From contig CALUVM010000013.1 of assembly GCA_944324255.1 (NCBI GenBank), positions 1-58,111 on the forward strand: a stretch of DNA of 58,111 nucleotides, read 5' to 3'. Of the stretch, positions 49,729-57,677 are shown piece after piece. A model generated the notes under the pieces. It saw only the letters and a list, made by a program, of their open reading frames with translations. It was not told where the DNA came from and did no database searches. Positions within the stretch are counted from its first letter, which is position 1, and every line of letters begins with the position of its first letter. The stretch is from Candidatus Gastranaerophilales bacterium. GTDB taxonomy: Bacteria; Cyanobacteriota; Vampirovibrionia; Gastranaerophilales; Gastranaerophilaceae. The translations under genes and the position numbers were made by a program.

Positions 49729-50901
49729 ATGTCAGTAGGCAGATGTCATTCAGCTTTCGTACATTATGAAATGTTCCACGGTCATGGCGCATGTCATGGC
49801 GGCGGGAATAACTACGGAAGTATATTTAACATAAACTATAACTGCAACGGCAGACATGGCGGATTCTGGTCAGGCCTTGGCGCAGGACTTGGATACGGTA
49901 TTGGCGGCTGGTTAATGGGCGGTTTGAATATGCTGGGTGGATTGTTTGGCTTTGGCGGCATGGGCTTCGGCGGCGGCTTGCAAATGCCTTGGCTTAACTG
50001 GGGCGGCGGAAGTACCGGCAGATACGACGATTACAGCTCCAGACGTCATGATGCAACTTCCCGTTCTACTGAAAAAGTAGTAGAAAAACCTCAAGATGAC
50101 AGCGAATATGCTGATATTAATAAGGTTCAGGACGAAGTTACTAAATTATTAGAAAAAGATAGCATTACTCAAGAAGAATATAATACTATTAAAGGCAAAA
50201 TTGATAAATTAACCCATTCTAATGGTAACAATGATGCTAATAATGAAGATCAAATAGAAACACTAAAAGGAATGTTACCATCTTTAGAAAAGAAAATTAA
50301 ACAGGCTGCTGACGAGGACGCTGATGCTGATAGTGATTCTGACGGTATTATCGGAGGTACTCTCGGTTCAGAAGACCCGGGTGAGGTAAAAGACGGTACA
50401 GATCCTGCCGGACCAATAAACTATGATGGTATTACAGGGTTAACCGATGATGATAAAAAGACTTTGAATGAACTCGGTGTCAGAGTTATAAAAATCCAGG
50501 GTAAAAACGGCGAAATTAACGCTTTAAGCTTACCAAAAGCAATGTCACTTGATAATTTGAATAAATTAAAAGCTATCGCTGATAAGCATAACATCCCTGT
50601 AGCGGTCGCAAATAATAAAACTGCAACCCTTGACAAATGGATAGCCGGTAAAATAGATGATATAAAACTGGAAAACAACAAATTATCCTATACAGTTAAT
50701 TGTGATAACTATGGTGAACTTGAATACAAATATACAGTAACCCAAAAAGATGCAAACAGCAATGATTATAAAATAGACTTACACTCAGATAGCAATGATG
50801 AAGCTAAACGGGATGGTTATTCCAACAGAGCACAAGATTATGAATTTAAAGAAGAATTGCTAAGAAGAAATGGCAGCACAGTAATGTCAAAATGGTACTA
50901 A
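49729..50901 (+). CDS. Unknown modular protein: Gly/His-rich head, acidic linker, C-terminal beta domain
   Basis: 390 residues, no Sec signal. Residues 1-40 are rich in His, Cys, Gly and Asn (FHGHGACHGGGNNYG). Residues 41-90 are a glycine-rich hydrophobic stretch (GFWSGLGAGLGYGIGGWLMG). Residues about 115-200 are helical, then an Asp/Ser-rich linker (ADEDADADSDSDG) resembles calcium-binding or flexible surface linkers. The C-terminal 170 residues contain a small alpha/beta unit (DKKTLNELGVRVIKIQG) and beta strands. An exported surface protein is a reasonable guess; function unknown. GATGAGG precedes ATG and a terminator follows. Confidence 0.72.
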   Translation: MSVGRCHSAFVHYEMFHGHGACHGGGNNYGSIFNINYNCNGRHGGFWSGLGAGLGYGIGGWLMGGLNMLGGLFGFGGMGFGGGLQMPWLNWGGGSTGRYDDYSSRRHDATSRSTEKVVEKPQDDSEYADINKVQDEVTKLLEKDSITQEEYNTIKGKIDKLTHSNGNNDANNEDQIETLKGMLPSLEKKIKQAADEDADADSDSDGIIGGTLGSEDPGEVKDGTDPAGPINYDGITGLTDDDKKTLNELGVRVIKIQGKNGEINALSLPKAMSLDNLNKLKAIADKHNIPVAVANNKTATLDKWIAGKIDDIKLENNKLSYTVNCDNYGELEYKYTVTQKDANSNDYKIDLHSDSNDEAKRDGYSNRAQDYEFKEELLRRNGSTVMSKWY

Positions 50902-50910
50902 TAAATAAAG

Positions 50911-50935
50911 AAACTCCCTTAGGGGAGTTTTTTAT
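50911..50935 (+). terminator. Rho-independent terminator
   Basis: AAACTCCC-TTAG-GGGAGTTTTTTATT. Its T-run overlaps the stop codon of the small convergent gene. Confidence 0.85.
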
Positions 50936-51141
50936 TGCTTTATAAAAACATATTTTGTATCTTTTGTTTCAAATTTTGGAGGTTCTTTATATTCAGCTTC
51001 CGCATCCAGTAAGAAATCTCCAAGAGTATCTAACATCGGGTTGGAAATATAAAAATTTCCCTTTTTAGGTTTTAAAACTTCATTTGATATGAGTAATCTT
51101 GTTACGATTTCTTCGCTGGTTAATTCGGCTGTCATTTTCAT
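50932..51141 (-). CDS. Small unknown protein (69 residues)
   Basis: Hydrophilic 69-residue protein, MKMTAELTSEEIVTRLLIS at the start and a Lys-rich end (KFETKDTKYVFIKQ). A good AAGGAG lies 4 nt before the ATG, which supports it as real. No family recognised. It is convergent with the modular protein gene and divergent from flagellin 2. Confidence 0.6.
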   Translation of the reverse strand: MKMTAELTSEEIVTRLLISNEVLKPKKGNFYISNPMLDTLGDFLLDAEAEYKEPPKFETKDTKYVFIKQ

Positions 51142-51313
51142 ACTCCTTGGATTTATAGTTTAGCATTAAGATAAATTTGGTGCAACGTATGGGAAATATA
51201 AATCATCATCAAGATTTTGAGTTGTGAATAGAGTATTAATAATTTAAATTTATACTTAAGTTATAGAAAGTTCTAACTTATTGAGAATTTAATTATAAAG
51301 AAAAATGCTTTAG

Positions 51314-51450
51314 TATATTATTGTGAAGGTATAAAAGCCCCAACTCACAATTAGCAAAGCTGCCTGCGGATATAATTCGCAGGGCGTAGTTGGGTTGAAA
51401 ATTTAATAATTAAATATCAAGGATGAAACAAAATAAAAGGAGATTGAATT
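51314..51450 (+). promoter_or_regulatory. Structured leader of flagellin 2
   Basis: CCCAACT...AGTTGGG (7 bp) encloses CCTGCG...CGCAGG (6 bp) with AGCAAAGCTG on the left and GCGT on the right of the internal loop (51338-51394). CAAGGATG at 51418-51425 matches the CsrA core found in the flagellin 1 leader. TATATT at 51314 may be the -10. Upstream, 51142-51313 shows no gene. Confidence 0.55.
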
Positions 51451-52440
51451 ATGACTTCATCAATTACGATTAACACGAACCTTGCCTCATTGACGGCACA
51501 ACGAAACTTATCGCAGGCAACTGCGGGTATGAACACTGCAATGGAAAGATTATCAACAGGCTTCAGAATTAACTCCGGAGCTGACGATGCGGCAGGTTCT
51601 GCGGTATCCACTTTAATGGAAGCTCAAATATCCGGTTATGATGTAGCTGAATCAAATGCCCAAATGGGACTATCACTTCTGGATACAGAAGAAGGTGTTC
51701 TGGATATTGTAGGTAGTTACTTGCAGCGTATAAGAGATTTGACAGAACAAGCAGCTAACGGTACTTACGGTACCTCTTCGATGCAAGCAATTAGAGCGGA
51801 AGTTGAACAAAGAATGATGGAAATTAATCGTCTTTGCAGAGTTATAGATTATAACGGAATTCAACTGTTAGATGGTACGAGTAACGCTGCTCTTAGCGGA
51901 GAAGGTGTTAACCTCCAAGTAAGTAATAATGCAGGATTACCTAATATTATTAACTTGAATGCATCTCTATTTGAATCTGCTATGTGTACAGCTATCTTAG
52001 TCCCTGGCGGAACAGCTAATGATGCATGGTATACAAGAGATAATGCTGAAGAAACCACGGATCATCTGGCAGAAAGAGTAGCTGAACTTGATGCTGCAGA
52101 TTATGAAGACGGTACATTGTCTTGTATTACTGCAATTTGTGACGCTGTTTATACAACAGATTCAACAGCACGTGAATTTTTATACTTTATTGACGATGCA
52201 ATTGAAAACATTTCAGATAGAAGAACTTTAATCGGTGCTTATATGAACCGTGTAGAATCAGCTGTTGATGCAATAAGTGTACAAAAGGAGAATATCGTAT
52301 CAGCAAACTCATCAATTAAAGATGCGGATGTAGCTACAGAAGCTTCAAACTATATTAAATATCAGATTTTACAGCAGTCCTCTGCAACACTGCTATCAAC
52401 GGCGAACCAAACACCTAGTATAGCACTAAACTTGATTTAG
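51451..52440 (+). CDS. Flagellin 2
   Basis: 329 residues. D0/D1 N-terminus (ITINTNLASLTAQRNLSQA, MERLSTGFRINSGADDAAG, YLQRIRDLTEQAANGTYG) and C-terminus (IGAYMNRVESAVDAISV, ending STANQTPSIALNLI) are closely related to flagellin 1. The variable centre is short and again has cysteines (RLCRVI, AMCTAI, SCITAICDA). Two flagellins about 10 kb apart in opposite orientation suggest composite filaments or alternative expression. AAAGGAG precedes ATG after the structured leader; a terminator follows. Confidence 0.96.
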   Translation: MTSSITINTNLASLTAQRNLSQATAGMNTAMERLSTGFRINSGADDAAGSAVSTLMEAQISGYDVAESNAQMGLSLLDTEEGVLDIVGSYLQRIRDLTEQAANGTYGTSSMQAIRAEVEQRMMEINRLCRVIDYNGIQLLDGTSNAALSGEGVNLQVSNNAGLPNIINLNASLFESAMCTAILVPGGTANDAWYTRDNAEETTDHLAERVAELDAADYEDGTLSCITAICDAVYTTDSTAREFLYFIDDAIENISDRRTLIGAYMNRVESAVDAISVQKENIVSANSSIKDADVATEASNYIKYQILQQSSATLLSTANQTPSIALNLI

Positions 52441-52459
52441 ACGTGAAATCGTAATTGTA

Positions 52460-52490
52460 AAGCCTCCGGATTATATTCGGGGGCTTTTTT
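52460..52490 (+). terminator. Rho-independent terminator of flagellin 2
   Basis: AAGCCTCCGG-ATTATAT-TCGGGGGCTTTTTT, stem of about 9 bp with one G-T pair. Confidence 0.85.
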
Positions 52491-53231
52491 CTATATAAAA
52501 ATTTTATATAAAATAATACCTGCTGAAATGCTTAAATTAAGAGATTCTACTTTATCGGACATTTCAATTGTTATATTATCTGTTGCAAACATTTTTAATT
52601 CTTCGCTTAAACCATCGGCTTCTGACCCGAACATAACAAGAACTTTTTTAGATGGAATAAATTGATTAAGCGGAATTGCATCAGATGCCGGCAGTGTTGC
52701 GATTCTCTGAAAATCTTTAAAGTACAGCTTGAGCTTTTCAAAATCCTTTATTTCAAAAACTTTTGTTTTCCATAAGTTTCCGACAGCAGAGCGGACACAC
52801 TTCGGATTGTAAATATCAACTGTATCTCCGTATAAAACCACTCCTTCAATCCCAAAGGCAGCCGCTGTTCTTATAATTGTTCCCAGATTTCCCGGATCTT
52901 TAATTCCTTCAAAAAGAACAACTTTCTTCATATTCTTTAATTCTTTAAAATCATGTTTGGGCTGTTTCACAATTGCTGCAACTTTAGGCGGTGTTTTGGC
53001 TTCTGTTATTTTTGCCATTACAGATGCAGTTACTTCAATTGGGTTTATATCCTTAAACTCTTCATAACCTTCAAGAACAAAGATATTTGTTATCTCAAGT
53101 TTTGCTCTAATTCCTTCTTCTACTCCTTTTTCACCCTCTATTATAAAAAGTCCCGTATCTTCTCTGTACTTTTTTTGAAGGAGCTTGGCAGTTTCTTTAA
53201 TAAGCTCATTATTTACGCTTGTTATTTTCAT
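52491..53231 (-). CDS. SpoU/TrmH-family RNA 2'-O-methyltransferase
   Basis: 246 residues. An N-terminal substrate-binding domain precedes the SPOUT knot: EGIKDPGNLGTIIRTAAAFG is motif 1, VMFGSEADGLSEE motif 2 and MSDKVESLNLSISAGIILY motif 3. It probably methylates a ribose in 23S rRNA or tRNA. Its start overlaps the aminopeptidase stop (ATGA), so translation is coupled. Confidence 0.92.
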   Translation of the reverse strand: MKITSVNNELIKETAKLLQKKYREDTGLFIIEGEKGVEEGIRAKLEITNIFVLEGYEEFKDINPIEVTASVMAKITEAKTPPKVAAIVKQPKHDFKELKNMKKVVLFEGIKDPGNLGTIIRTAAAFGIEGVVLYGDTVDIYNPKCVRSAVGNLWKTKVFEIKDFEKLKLYFKDFQRIATLPASDAIPLNQFIPSKKVLVMFGSEADGLSEELKMFATDNITIEMSDKVESLNLSISAGIILYKIFI

Positions 53232-54706
53232 AGGACTTCAAACTCCTTCAACCATTCCTTTTCCTGTTCGTTTAAAAGGCTAAAATCAATTAATTTCCCT
53301 TCATAACCCATTTTAACAAAAGAGATATTTATTCCGTCTTTTCTATAGCAGGAGTTTTCAAGCCGCACTCCGAAATGGTCCGGATTGTAAAGACCCGGTT
53401 CTATTGTAAAACACATATTATCAAGAATTTCAACTTTTGCTATTTCGTTTTGGCTCAAATTTGGCGGGTATTCGTGAACATTAATTCCGATACCGTGCCC
53501 GAGTCCGTGTGAGAATGTAAATCCTTCTATTTTGTTATCAAGAAGTGAATGAGCGAGAGTATCAATCTCATAACCTGTAGATGCATTATTATGGTAAGTA
53601 TTTAAAAAGGCTTTTAATACAGTTGTGTAAACTCGTTTTTGTAATTCAGAGGGTTTCCCTTTTACAAAAACTCTTGTTATATCAGTAGCAAGACCGTTTT
53701 TATAATAAGCTCCGCAATCAATCAGCACTAAAGAACCTTCTTTTAAAAATACATTTTCAGCGTTTTTTGAATAATGTGCCAAAGCCGAATTTTTATCTAT
53801 TGCTACAATTGATTTAAAACTCAATGATTCAGCTCCGTAGTTTATAAATTCTTCTCTGAGTTTTTTTGCTATATCAAATTCACTCAGGTTATCATTTGAT
53901 TCAATATACTTGCGAATAGCCATTACAGCTTTATCTGTAGCTTCAAAATTCTTTTTGTATAATTCTATTTCTTCATCTGTTTTTACTGATTTAAGAATTT
54001 TTACTTCGGAAACTTTATGAACCGGATATTTAATTAAAGAATAATCATAAGCATTTATTGAATTTTTATCAACAACAAGTTCTTTATCAAAGTTCTTTAA
54101 AAATTCATCAGCAGGTTCTGTAAAAAGTATTTGTTTATCTCCGTCAATAAACAACTTTCCCCAGATTTTAGCGGAACCGTCCTCGGAAAAATCTCTTAAA
54201 CCCGTAAGATAAGAAACTTCTTCCAAATTAGTTATAAAAGTAGGGTTTTCTGGTGTAAATTTTCGCGGTTTATAACTGCAGTTTACCGGTTTTTCTGTAT
54301 GTGAGCAGGTGTAATCATTTACAGGGTCGTTTATGAGTAATTTAGTATTAACTTTCGTCTGAAATTTTTCGTATCGGCTTTGAGAGACCTTTTTAGATAC
54401 AATTCCGAGAACCTCCTCCGGCTTAATAAGCTTGCATATTTCATCATCCTGTTTTTGCCCGAGCCGGAGTTTTACTACATTTATACCCTTTTTTGCCTCC
54501 ATATCCGCCTGTGTATGGTATCTGCCGTCAACAAAGAGGTAAATTCCTCTACAGGTGATTAGAGCATCCCCCGTGGAGCCGGAAAAGCCTGTTAAAATAT
54601 ATCTTGCGTTTTCTTCAAGAGCAGAATATTCTGTTAAATACTCGTTAGTAGAGTTAACAAGCAGACAGTCAATATCCAAATTCTTTAGGACGGTATTGTA
54701 ATCCAT
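53228..54706 (-). CDS. Xaa-Pro aminopeptidase (M24B family)
   Basis: 492 residues. A creatinase-like N-terminal domain (about 1-240) precedes the pita-bread catalytic domain. Metal ligands are visible in LIDCGAYYKNGLATDITR (two Asp), FSHGLGHGIGINVHE (His), FTIEPGLY (Glu) and FGVRLENS (Glu). It removes N-terminal residues that precede proline. It is likely co-transcribed with the SpoU gene, and possibly with the parvulin gene 29 bases upstream. Confidence 0.93.
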   Translation of the reverse strand: MDYNTVLKNLDIDCLLVNSTNEYLTEYSALEENARYILTGFSGSTGDALITCRGIYLFVDGRYHTQADMEAKKGINVVKLRLGQKQDDEICKLIKPEEVLGIVSKKVSQSRYEKFQTKVNTKLLINDPVNDYTCSHTEKPVNCSYKPRKFTPENPTFITNLEEVSYLTGLRDFSEDGSAKIWGKLFIDGDKQILFTEPADEFLKNFDKELVVDKNSINAYDYSLIKYPVHKVSEVKILKSVKTDEEIELYKKNFEATDKAVMAIRKYIESNDNLSEFDIAKKLREEFINYGAESLSFKSIVAIDKNSALAHYSKNAENVFLKEGSLVLIDCGAYYKNGLATDITRVFVKGKPSELQKRVYTTVLKAFLNTYHNNASTGYEIDTLAHSLLDNKIEGFTFSHGLGHGIGINVHEYPPNLSQNEIAKVEILDNMCFTIEPGLYNPDHFGVRLENSCYRKDGINISFVKMGYEGKLIDFSLLNEQEKEWLKEFEVL

Positions 54707-54735
54707 TGTTCTCCTACATTTACTCCTTTACCCCT

Positions 54736-55017
54736 TTACCCCTCATCAATATCTGTGAGTTTAATTAAGTGCCAGCCGAATTGGGTTTCTACAGGTTTTG
54801 AGATTTCACCTTTTTTTAGTGCAAAAGCTGCATCTTCAAAAGGTTTAACCATCATTCCTTTACCAAACCATCTTAAATCTCCGCCGTTACGTCCGGACGG
54901 GCATTTAGAATATTCTTTAGCTAAGTCTTCAAAAGCTACTCCGTTTTCAATATCCAATAAAAGATTTTCTGCCTGTTCTTTTGTATCAACTAAAATGTGG
55001 CTTGCTCTAATTTTCAT
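54736..55017 (-). CDS. Parvulin-type peptidyl-prolyl isomerase
   Basis: 93 residues, a single cytoplasmic PpiC domain: RASHILVDTKEQAE begins it, KCPSGRNGGDLRWFGKG is the family signature and VETQFGWHLIKL ends it. It catalyses cis-trans isomerisation of Xaa-Pro bonds. No signal peptide, unlike SurA or PrsA. AAGGAG precedes the ATG and TACAAT (-10) lies just before, so it heads the ppiC-pepP-spoU unit. Confidence 0.93.
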   Translation of the reverse strand: MKIRASHILVDTKEQAENLLLDIENGVAFEDLAKEYSKCPSGRNGGDLRWFGKGMMVKPFEDAAFALKKGEISKPVETQFGWHLIKLTDIDEG

Positions 55018-55055
55018 ATTTAATACTCCTTATCTTTTTTTATTTATTGTAGCAT

Positions 55056-55094
55056 AAAGGGTGCGGAAATGATTACATCATTTCCGCACCCTTT
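55056..55094. terminator. Long perfect hairpin between rplA and the parvulin gene
   Basis: AAAGGGTGCGGAAATGA and its perfect 17-nt complement around TTACA. Together with the adjacent hairpin it forms a tandem barrier for rplA transcripts. The plus strand has an A-run, the minus strand only TTTATG. Confidence 0.65.
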
Positions 55095-55121
55095 AAAAAA
55101 AAGCTGACCGAGAGGTCAGCT
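55095..55121 (-). terminator. Rho-independent terminator of rplA
   Basis: Minus strand AGCTGACC-TCTC-GGTCAGCT followed by TTTTTTT, seven bases after the rplA stop. Confidence 0.92.
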
Positions 55122-55128
55122 ATAAATA

Positions 55129-55854
55129 TCAACCAACAATTTCTTTAACTTCGGCAGCAAGGTTTTTGGAATCGACCTTGATACTCGGTCCCATAGTTGT
55201 AGTCAGATAGACTGACTTAACATAGGTACCTTTAGCTGATGACGGTTTTGCTCTTAAAACGGCATCTGCTAATGTTCCGAAGTTTTTAACCAAATCTTCA
55301 TTGCTGAACTGGATTTTTCCGATAGGACAGTGAATCATACCCTGCTTATCTGCTCTGAATTCGACTTTACCAGCTTTAGCATCCTTAACGGCTTTAGCTA
55401 TATCAAGTGTAACAGTACCTGTTTTAGGGTTTGGCATTAAACCTTTTGGACCTAAAACTTTACCTAATTTACCTAACATACCCATGCAATCAGGAGTTGC
55501 AATTAATGTATCAAATTCAAACCAGCCGCCGGCGATTTTGTCTATAATATCTTCAGTTCCGTAGAAATCAGCACCTGCGTCTTTTGCTTCATTAACCTTT
55601 GGTCCTTTAGCTATAACACAAACACGAACTTCTTTACCTAATCCGGCAGGAAGAACAACAGTTGATCTAACCTGCTGGTCAGCGTGTTTAACTTCGATAC
55701 CTAATCTCATATGGCATTCAACTGTTTCATTGAATTTAGATACTTCTTTTGATATTTCTTGTAATTTAGTTAATGCTTCACGTCCGCTTACAGGTTGAGT
55801 ATAGTCAGCCAGTAATTCTTGAAGCTTCTTTTGTTTTTTAGTTACTTTTGACAT
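55129..55854 (-). CDS. rplA: Ribosomal protein uL1
   Basis: 241 residues, two-domain L1. [24 protein letters not shown] is its hallmark segment in domain 2 (about 125-148), and [21 protein letters not shown] lies in domain 1. It forms the mobile stalk for tRNA exit and represses its own operon. It lies 122 bases after rplK. An L1-operator-like RNA element ends in its AAAGGA ribosome site. Confidence 0.97.
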   Translation of the reverse strand: MSKVTKKQKKLQELLADYTQPVSGREALTKLQEISKEVSKFNETVECHMRLGIEVKHADQQVRSTVVLPAGLGKEVRVCVIAKGPKVNEAKDAGADFYGTEDIIDKIAGGWFEFDTLIATPDCMGMLGKLGKVLGPKGLMPNPKTGTVTLDIAKAVKDAKAGKVEFRADKQGMIHCPIGKIQFSNEDLVKNFGTLADAVLRAKPSSAKGTYVKSVYLTTTMGPSIKVDSKNLAAEVKEIVG

Positions 55855-55863
55855 TTTTCTTTT

Positions 55864-55900
55864 CCTTTCATGGTGATAACGGACAAAAGTCCTTCCATTG
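55864..55900 (-). promoter_or_regulatory. L1-operator-like RNA element before rplA
   Basis: On the mRNA strand ATGG AAGGAC-TTTT-GTCC GTTATCA CCAT is followed by GAAAGGA. The outer helix, the inner helix and the unpaired GTTATCA match the element before rplK with compensating changes. Its 3' side merges with the Shine-Dalgarno, as expected for translational repression by L1. Confidence 0.6.
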
Positions 55901-55976
55901 TTTAATTACATTTATGTGCTTCGCCCTGCTTGTCTTGCTCTTGTGAGCCAACACCGGCTACGCACCGGGCTTACGC

Positions 55977-56402
55977 CTATTCTTTAACTGTAACACCCAT
56001 AGCTCTGCAAGAGCCTTTAATCATATTAACAGCTGCTTCCATAGTTGTAGCATTCAAGTCGTTCATCTTGATTTTAGCTATTTCTTCAAGCTGTTCTCTG
56101 GTAATTTCAGCTACCTTAGTTTTATTAGGCACAGCAGAACCTTTAGAAAGATTTAATGCCTTTTTAATCAAAACCGGAGCCGGAGGTGATTTAGTAACAA
56201 AAGTAAAACTTCTGTCTTCATAAACGTCAATAACAACAGGGATAATGTAACCAGCTTGAGATTCAGTCTTAGCATTGAACTGCTTACAAAAATCCATGAT
56301 GTTAACACCGTGTTGACCGAGAGCCGGACCAACCGGAGGTGACGGATTAGCTTTACCTGCTTCGATTTGCAGTTTAATTTTTCCTACTACTTTCTTTGCC
56401 AT
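55977..56402 (-). CDS. rplK: Ribosomal protein uL11
   Basis: 141 residues, standard length. [20 protein letters not shown] and [19 protein letters not shown] form the N-terminal domain; the C-terminal rRNA-binding domain has [23 protein letters not shown]. Part of the GTPase-associated centre. AAAGGAG ribosome site, embedded at the end of an L1-like RNA element. Confidence 0.97.
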   Translation of the reverse strand: MAKKVVGKIKLQIEAGKANPSPPVGPALGQHGVNIMDFCKQFNAKTESQAGYIIPVVIDVYEDRSFTFVTKSPPAPVLIKKALNLSKGSAVPNKTKVAEITREQLEEIAKIKMNDLNATTMEAAVNMIKGSCRAMGVTVKE

Positions 56403-56410
56403 TTTTTTCT

Positions 56411-56447
56411 CCTTTCGTGGTGCTAGCGGGATTTTATCCCTTCCACG
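56411..56447 (-). promoter_or_regulatory. L1-operator-like RNA element before rplK
   Basis: On the mRNA strand CGTGG AAGGGA-TAAAA-TCCC GCTAGCA CCACG is followed by GAAAGGAG. It has the same shape as the element before rplA. L1 normally represses its operon by binding a mimic of its 23S rRNA site, so this is the expected target. Confidence 0.65.
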
Positions 56448-56464
56448 CTATTTAGTGTAATTTA

Positions 56465-57079
56465 TTATAGTTTTTGAATCTGTTTGTATTCTAATTCAAC
56501 CGGAGTTTCACGTCCAAATATAGAAACCATTGCACGAAGCTTAGCTTTATCAGGGTAAACTTCTGTAATATCGCCGACAAATTCTGCAAATGGTCCTGAA
56601 ATAATTCTGACTTTTTCACCGACTTTAACATCCATTTCAACTTTTTGAGTTTGAGTGGTTGAGCGGTGAATAATCTTTTTAATTTCACTTTCTTTTGCCG
56701 GAATAGGTTTTTTTGCGGAACCAACAAATTTTGTTACTCCGGCAGTATGTCTGACAACATACCAGCTGTCTTCATCCATTATCATTTCAACAAGAACATA
56801 ACCCGGGAAGATTTTTTCTTCTTTTTCTTGTTTTCTTCCGCCTTTAATCTGGGTAACTGTTTTTTGCGGAACCTCAACTCTAAAAATTTTATCGGACATG
56901 TTCATATATTCAATACGTTTTTCAAGGTTGCTCTTAACCTTATTTTCGTAACCGGAATAAGTATGAACAATATACCAGCGTTTCTGGTTCTTTTTATCAG
57001 AAGATTTTGAAGAATCATTTGATTCTTCTGTTTCTTCAAAGTGTTCTTCGTTCACGATATTTTCGTCTTTTTCAGTCAT
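56465..57079 (-). CDS. nusG: Transcription elongation/termination factor NusG
   Basis: 204 residues. An acidic extension of about 30 residues precedes the NGN domain (RWYIVHTYSGYENKVKSNLE, VTKFVGSAKKPIP), and the C-terminal KOW domain has GEKVRIISGPFAEFVGDI. It binds RNA polymerase, and links to Rho or ribosomal S10. In the secE-nusG-rplK-rplA block. Confidence 0.96.
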   Translation of the reverse strand: MTEKDENIVNEEHFEETEESNDSSKSSDKKNQKRWYIVHTYSGYENKVKSNLEKRIEYMNMSDKIFRVEVPQKTVTQIKGGRKQEKEEKIFPGYVLVEMIMDEDSWYVVRHTAGVTKFVGSAKKPIPAKESEIKKIIHRSTTQTQKVEMDVKVGEKVRIISGPFAEFVGDITEVYPDKAKLRAMVSIFGRETPVELEYKQIQKL

Positions 57080-57111
57080 TATTCTTACCCTTTATTAAAG
57101 ATTCCAGTAAT

Positions 57112-57336
57112 CTAATGCAATGTTCGCATAAAAGCTTCTAGTTTGTCGACACCAAATTCAAATATTTTATCAGCGACAAAGATAAAAACTGTGAATATAA
57201 AAACTATAGCAACAACAAAAAAAGTTTCAACCACAACCTGGTGTTTTTCCGGCCAGGTAATTTTGCCCCATTCGGTGCGTACGCCTTTAAAATAAGTGAT
57301 AATACTATTTTTTATATTGTCTACAGTGTTATTCAT
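57112..57336 (-). CDS. secE: Preprotein translocase subunit SecE
   Basis: 74 residues with one TM. RTEWGKITWPEKHQVVVET just before the membrane helix (VVAIVFIFTVFIFVADKIF) is the SecE signature. It clamps SecY in the translocon. Followed by nusG after 32 bases. Confidence 0.95.
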   Translation of the reverse strand: MNNTVDNIKNSIITYFKGVRTEWGKITWPEKHQVVVETFFVVAIVFIFTVFIFVADKIFEFGVDKLEAFMRTLH

Positions 57337-57359
57337 TCTCTAAATCCTATTTATAAATC

Positions 57360-57431
57360 GCGCCCTGAAGGACTCGAACCCTCGACATCCGGTTTTGGAG
57401 ACCGACGTTCTACCAACTGAACTAAGGACGC
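57360..57431 (-). tRNA. tRNA-Trp (anticodon CCA)
   Basis: Minus strand: acceptor GCGTCCT/AGGGCGC (one G-T pair), D-arm GTTC...GAAC, anticodon stem TCGGT/ACCGG with loop CTCCAAA, T-loop TTCGAGT, discriminator G. It sits between rpmG and secE, the common bacterial arrangement. CCA is not encoded. Confidence 0.96.
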
Positions 57432-57509
57432 TCAAGTTAGTGATTTGTGAATAGTGATTGGTGAACAGGTTTTTGACTCCAGTCACTATTCACTAGTTAC
57501 GGGTCACTA

Positions 57510-57677
57510 TTACTTCGTTTCCTTATGAGTTGTGTGTTTTTTGCAGGTTGGGCAGTATTTGCTGAGTTCCAATCTGTCTTTTGTATTCTTTTTATTTTTA
57601 ACTGTAGTGTAGTTTCTTTCTTTGCAGTCTTCACAAGCAAGAACTACCATTCTGTCATTTTTACCTTTGATACCCAT
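57510..57677 (-). CDS. rpmG: Ribosomal protein bL33
   Basis: 55 residues: [20 protein letters not shown] at the start, then [12 protein letters not shown] and [15 protein letters not shown]. The two CxxC pairs mark the zinc-binding form of bL33. AAAGGAAC precedes the ATG. It heads the rpmG-tRNA-Trp-secE-nusG-rplK-rplA transcript. Confidence 0.95.
   Translation of the reverse strand: MGIKGKNDRMVVLACEDCKERNYTTVKNKKNTKDRLELSKYCPTCKKHTTHKETK

Noticed and set aside
51338-51394. c-di-GMP-I riboswitch in the flagellin 2 leader
   Set aside because: GCAAAGC is suggestive, but the GGCAAACC and GGTAGCC parts and the second helix are missing. Kept only as an unnamed structured leader.
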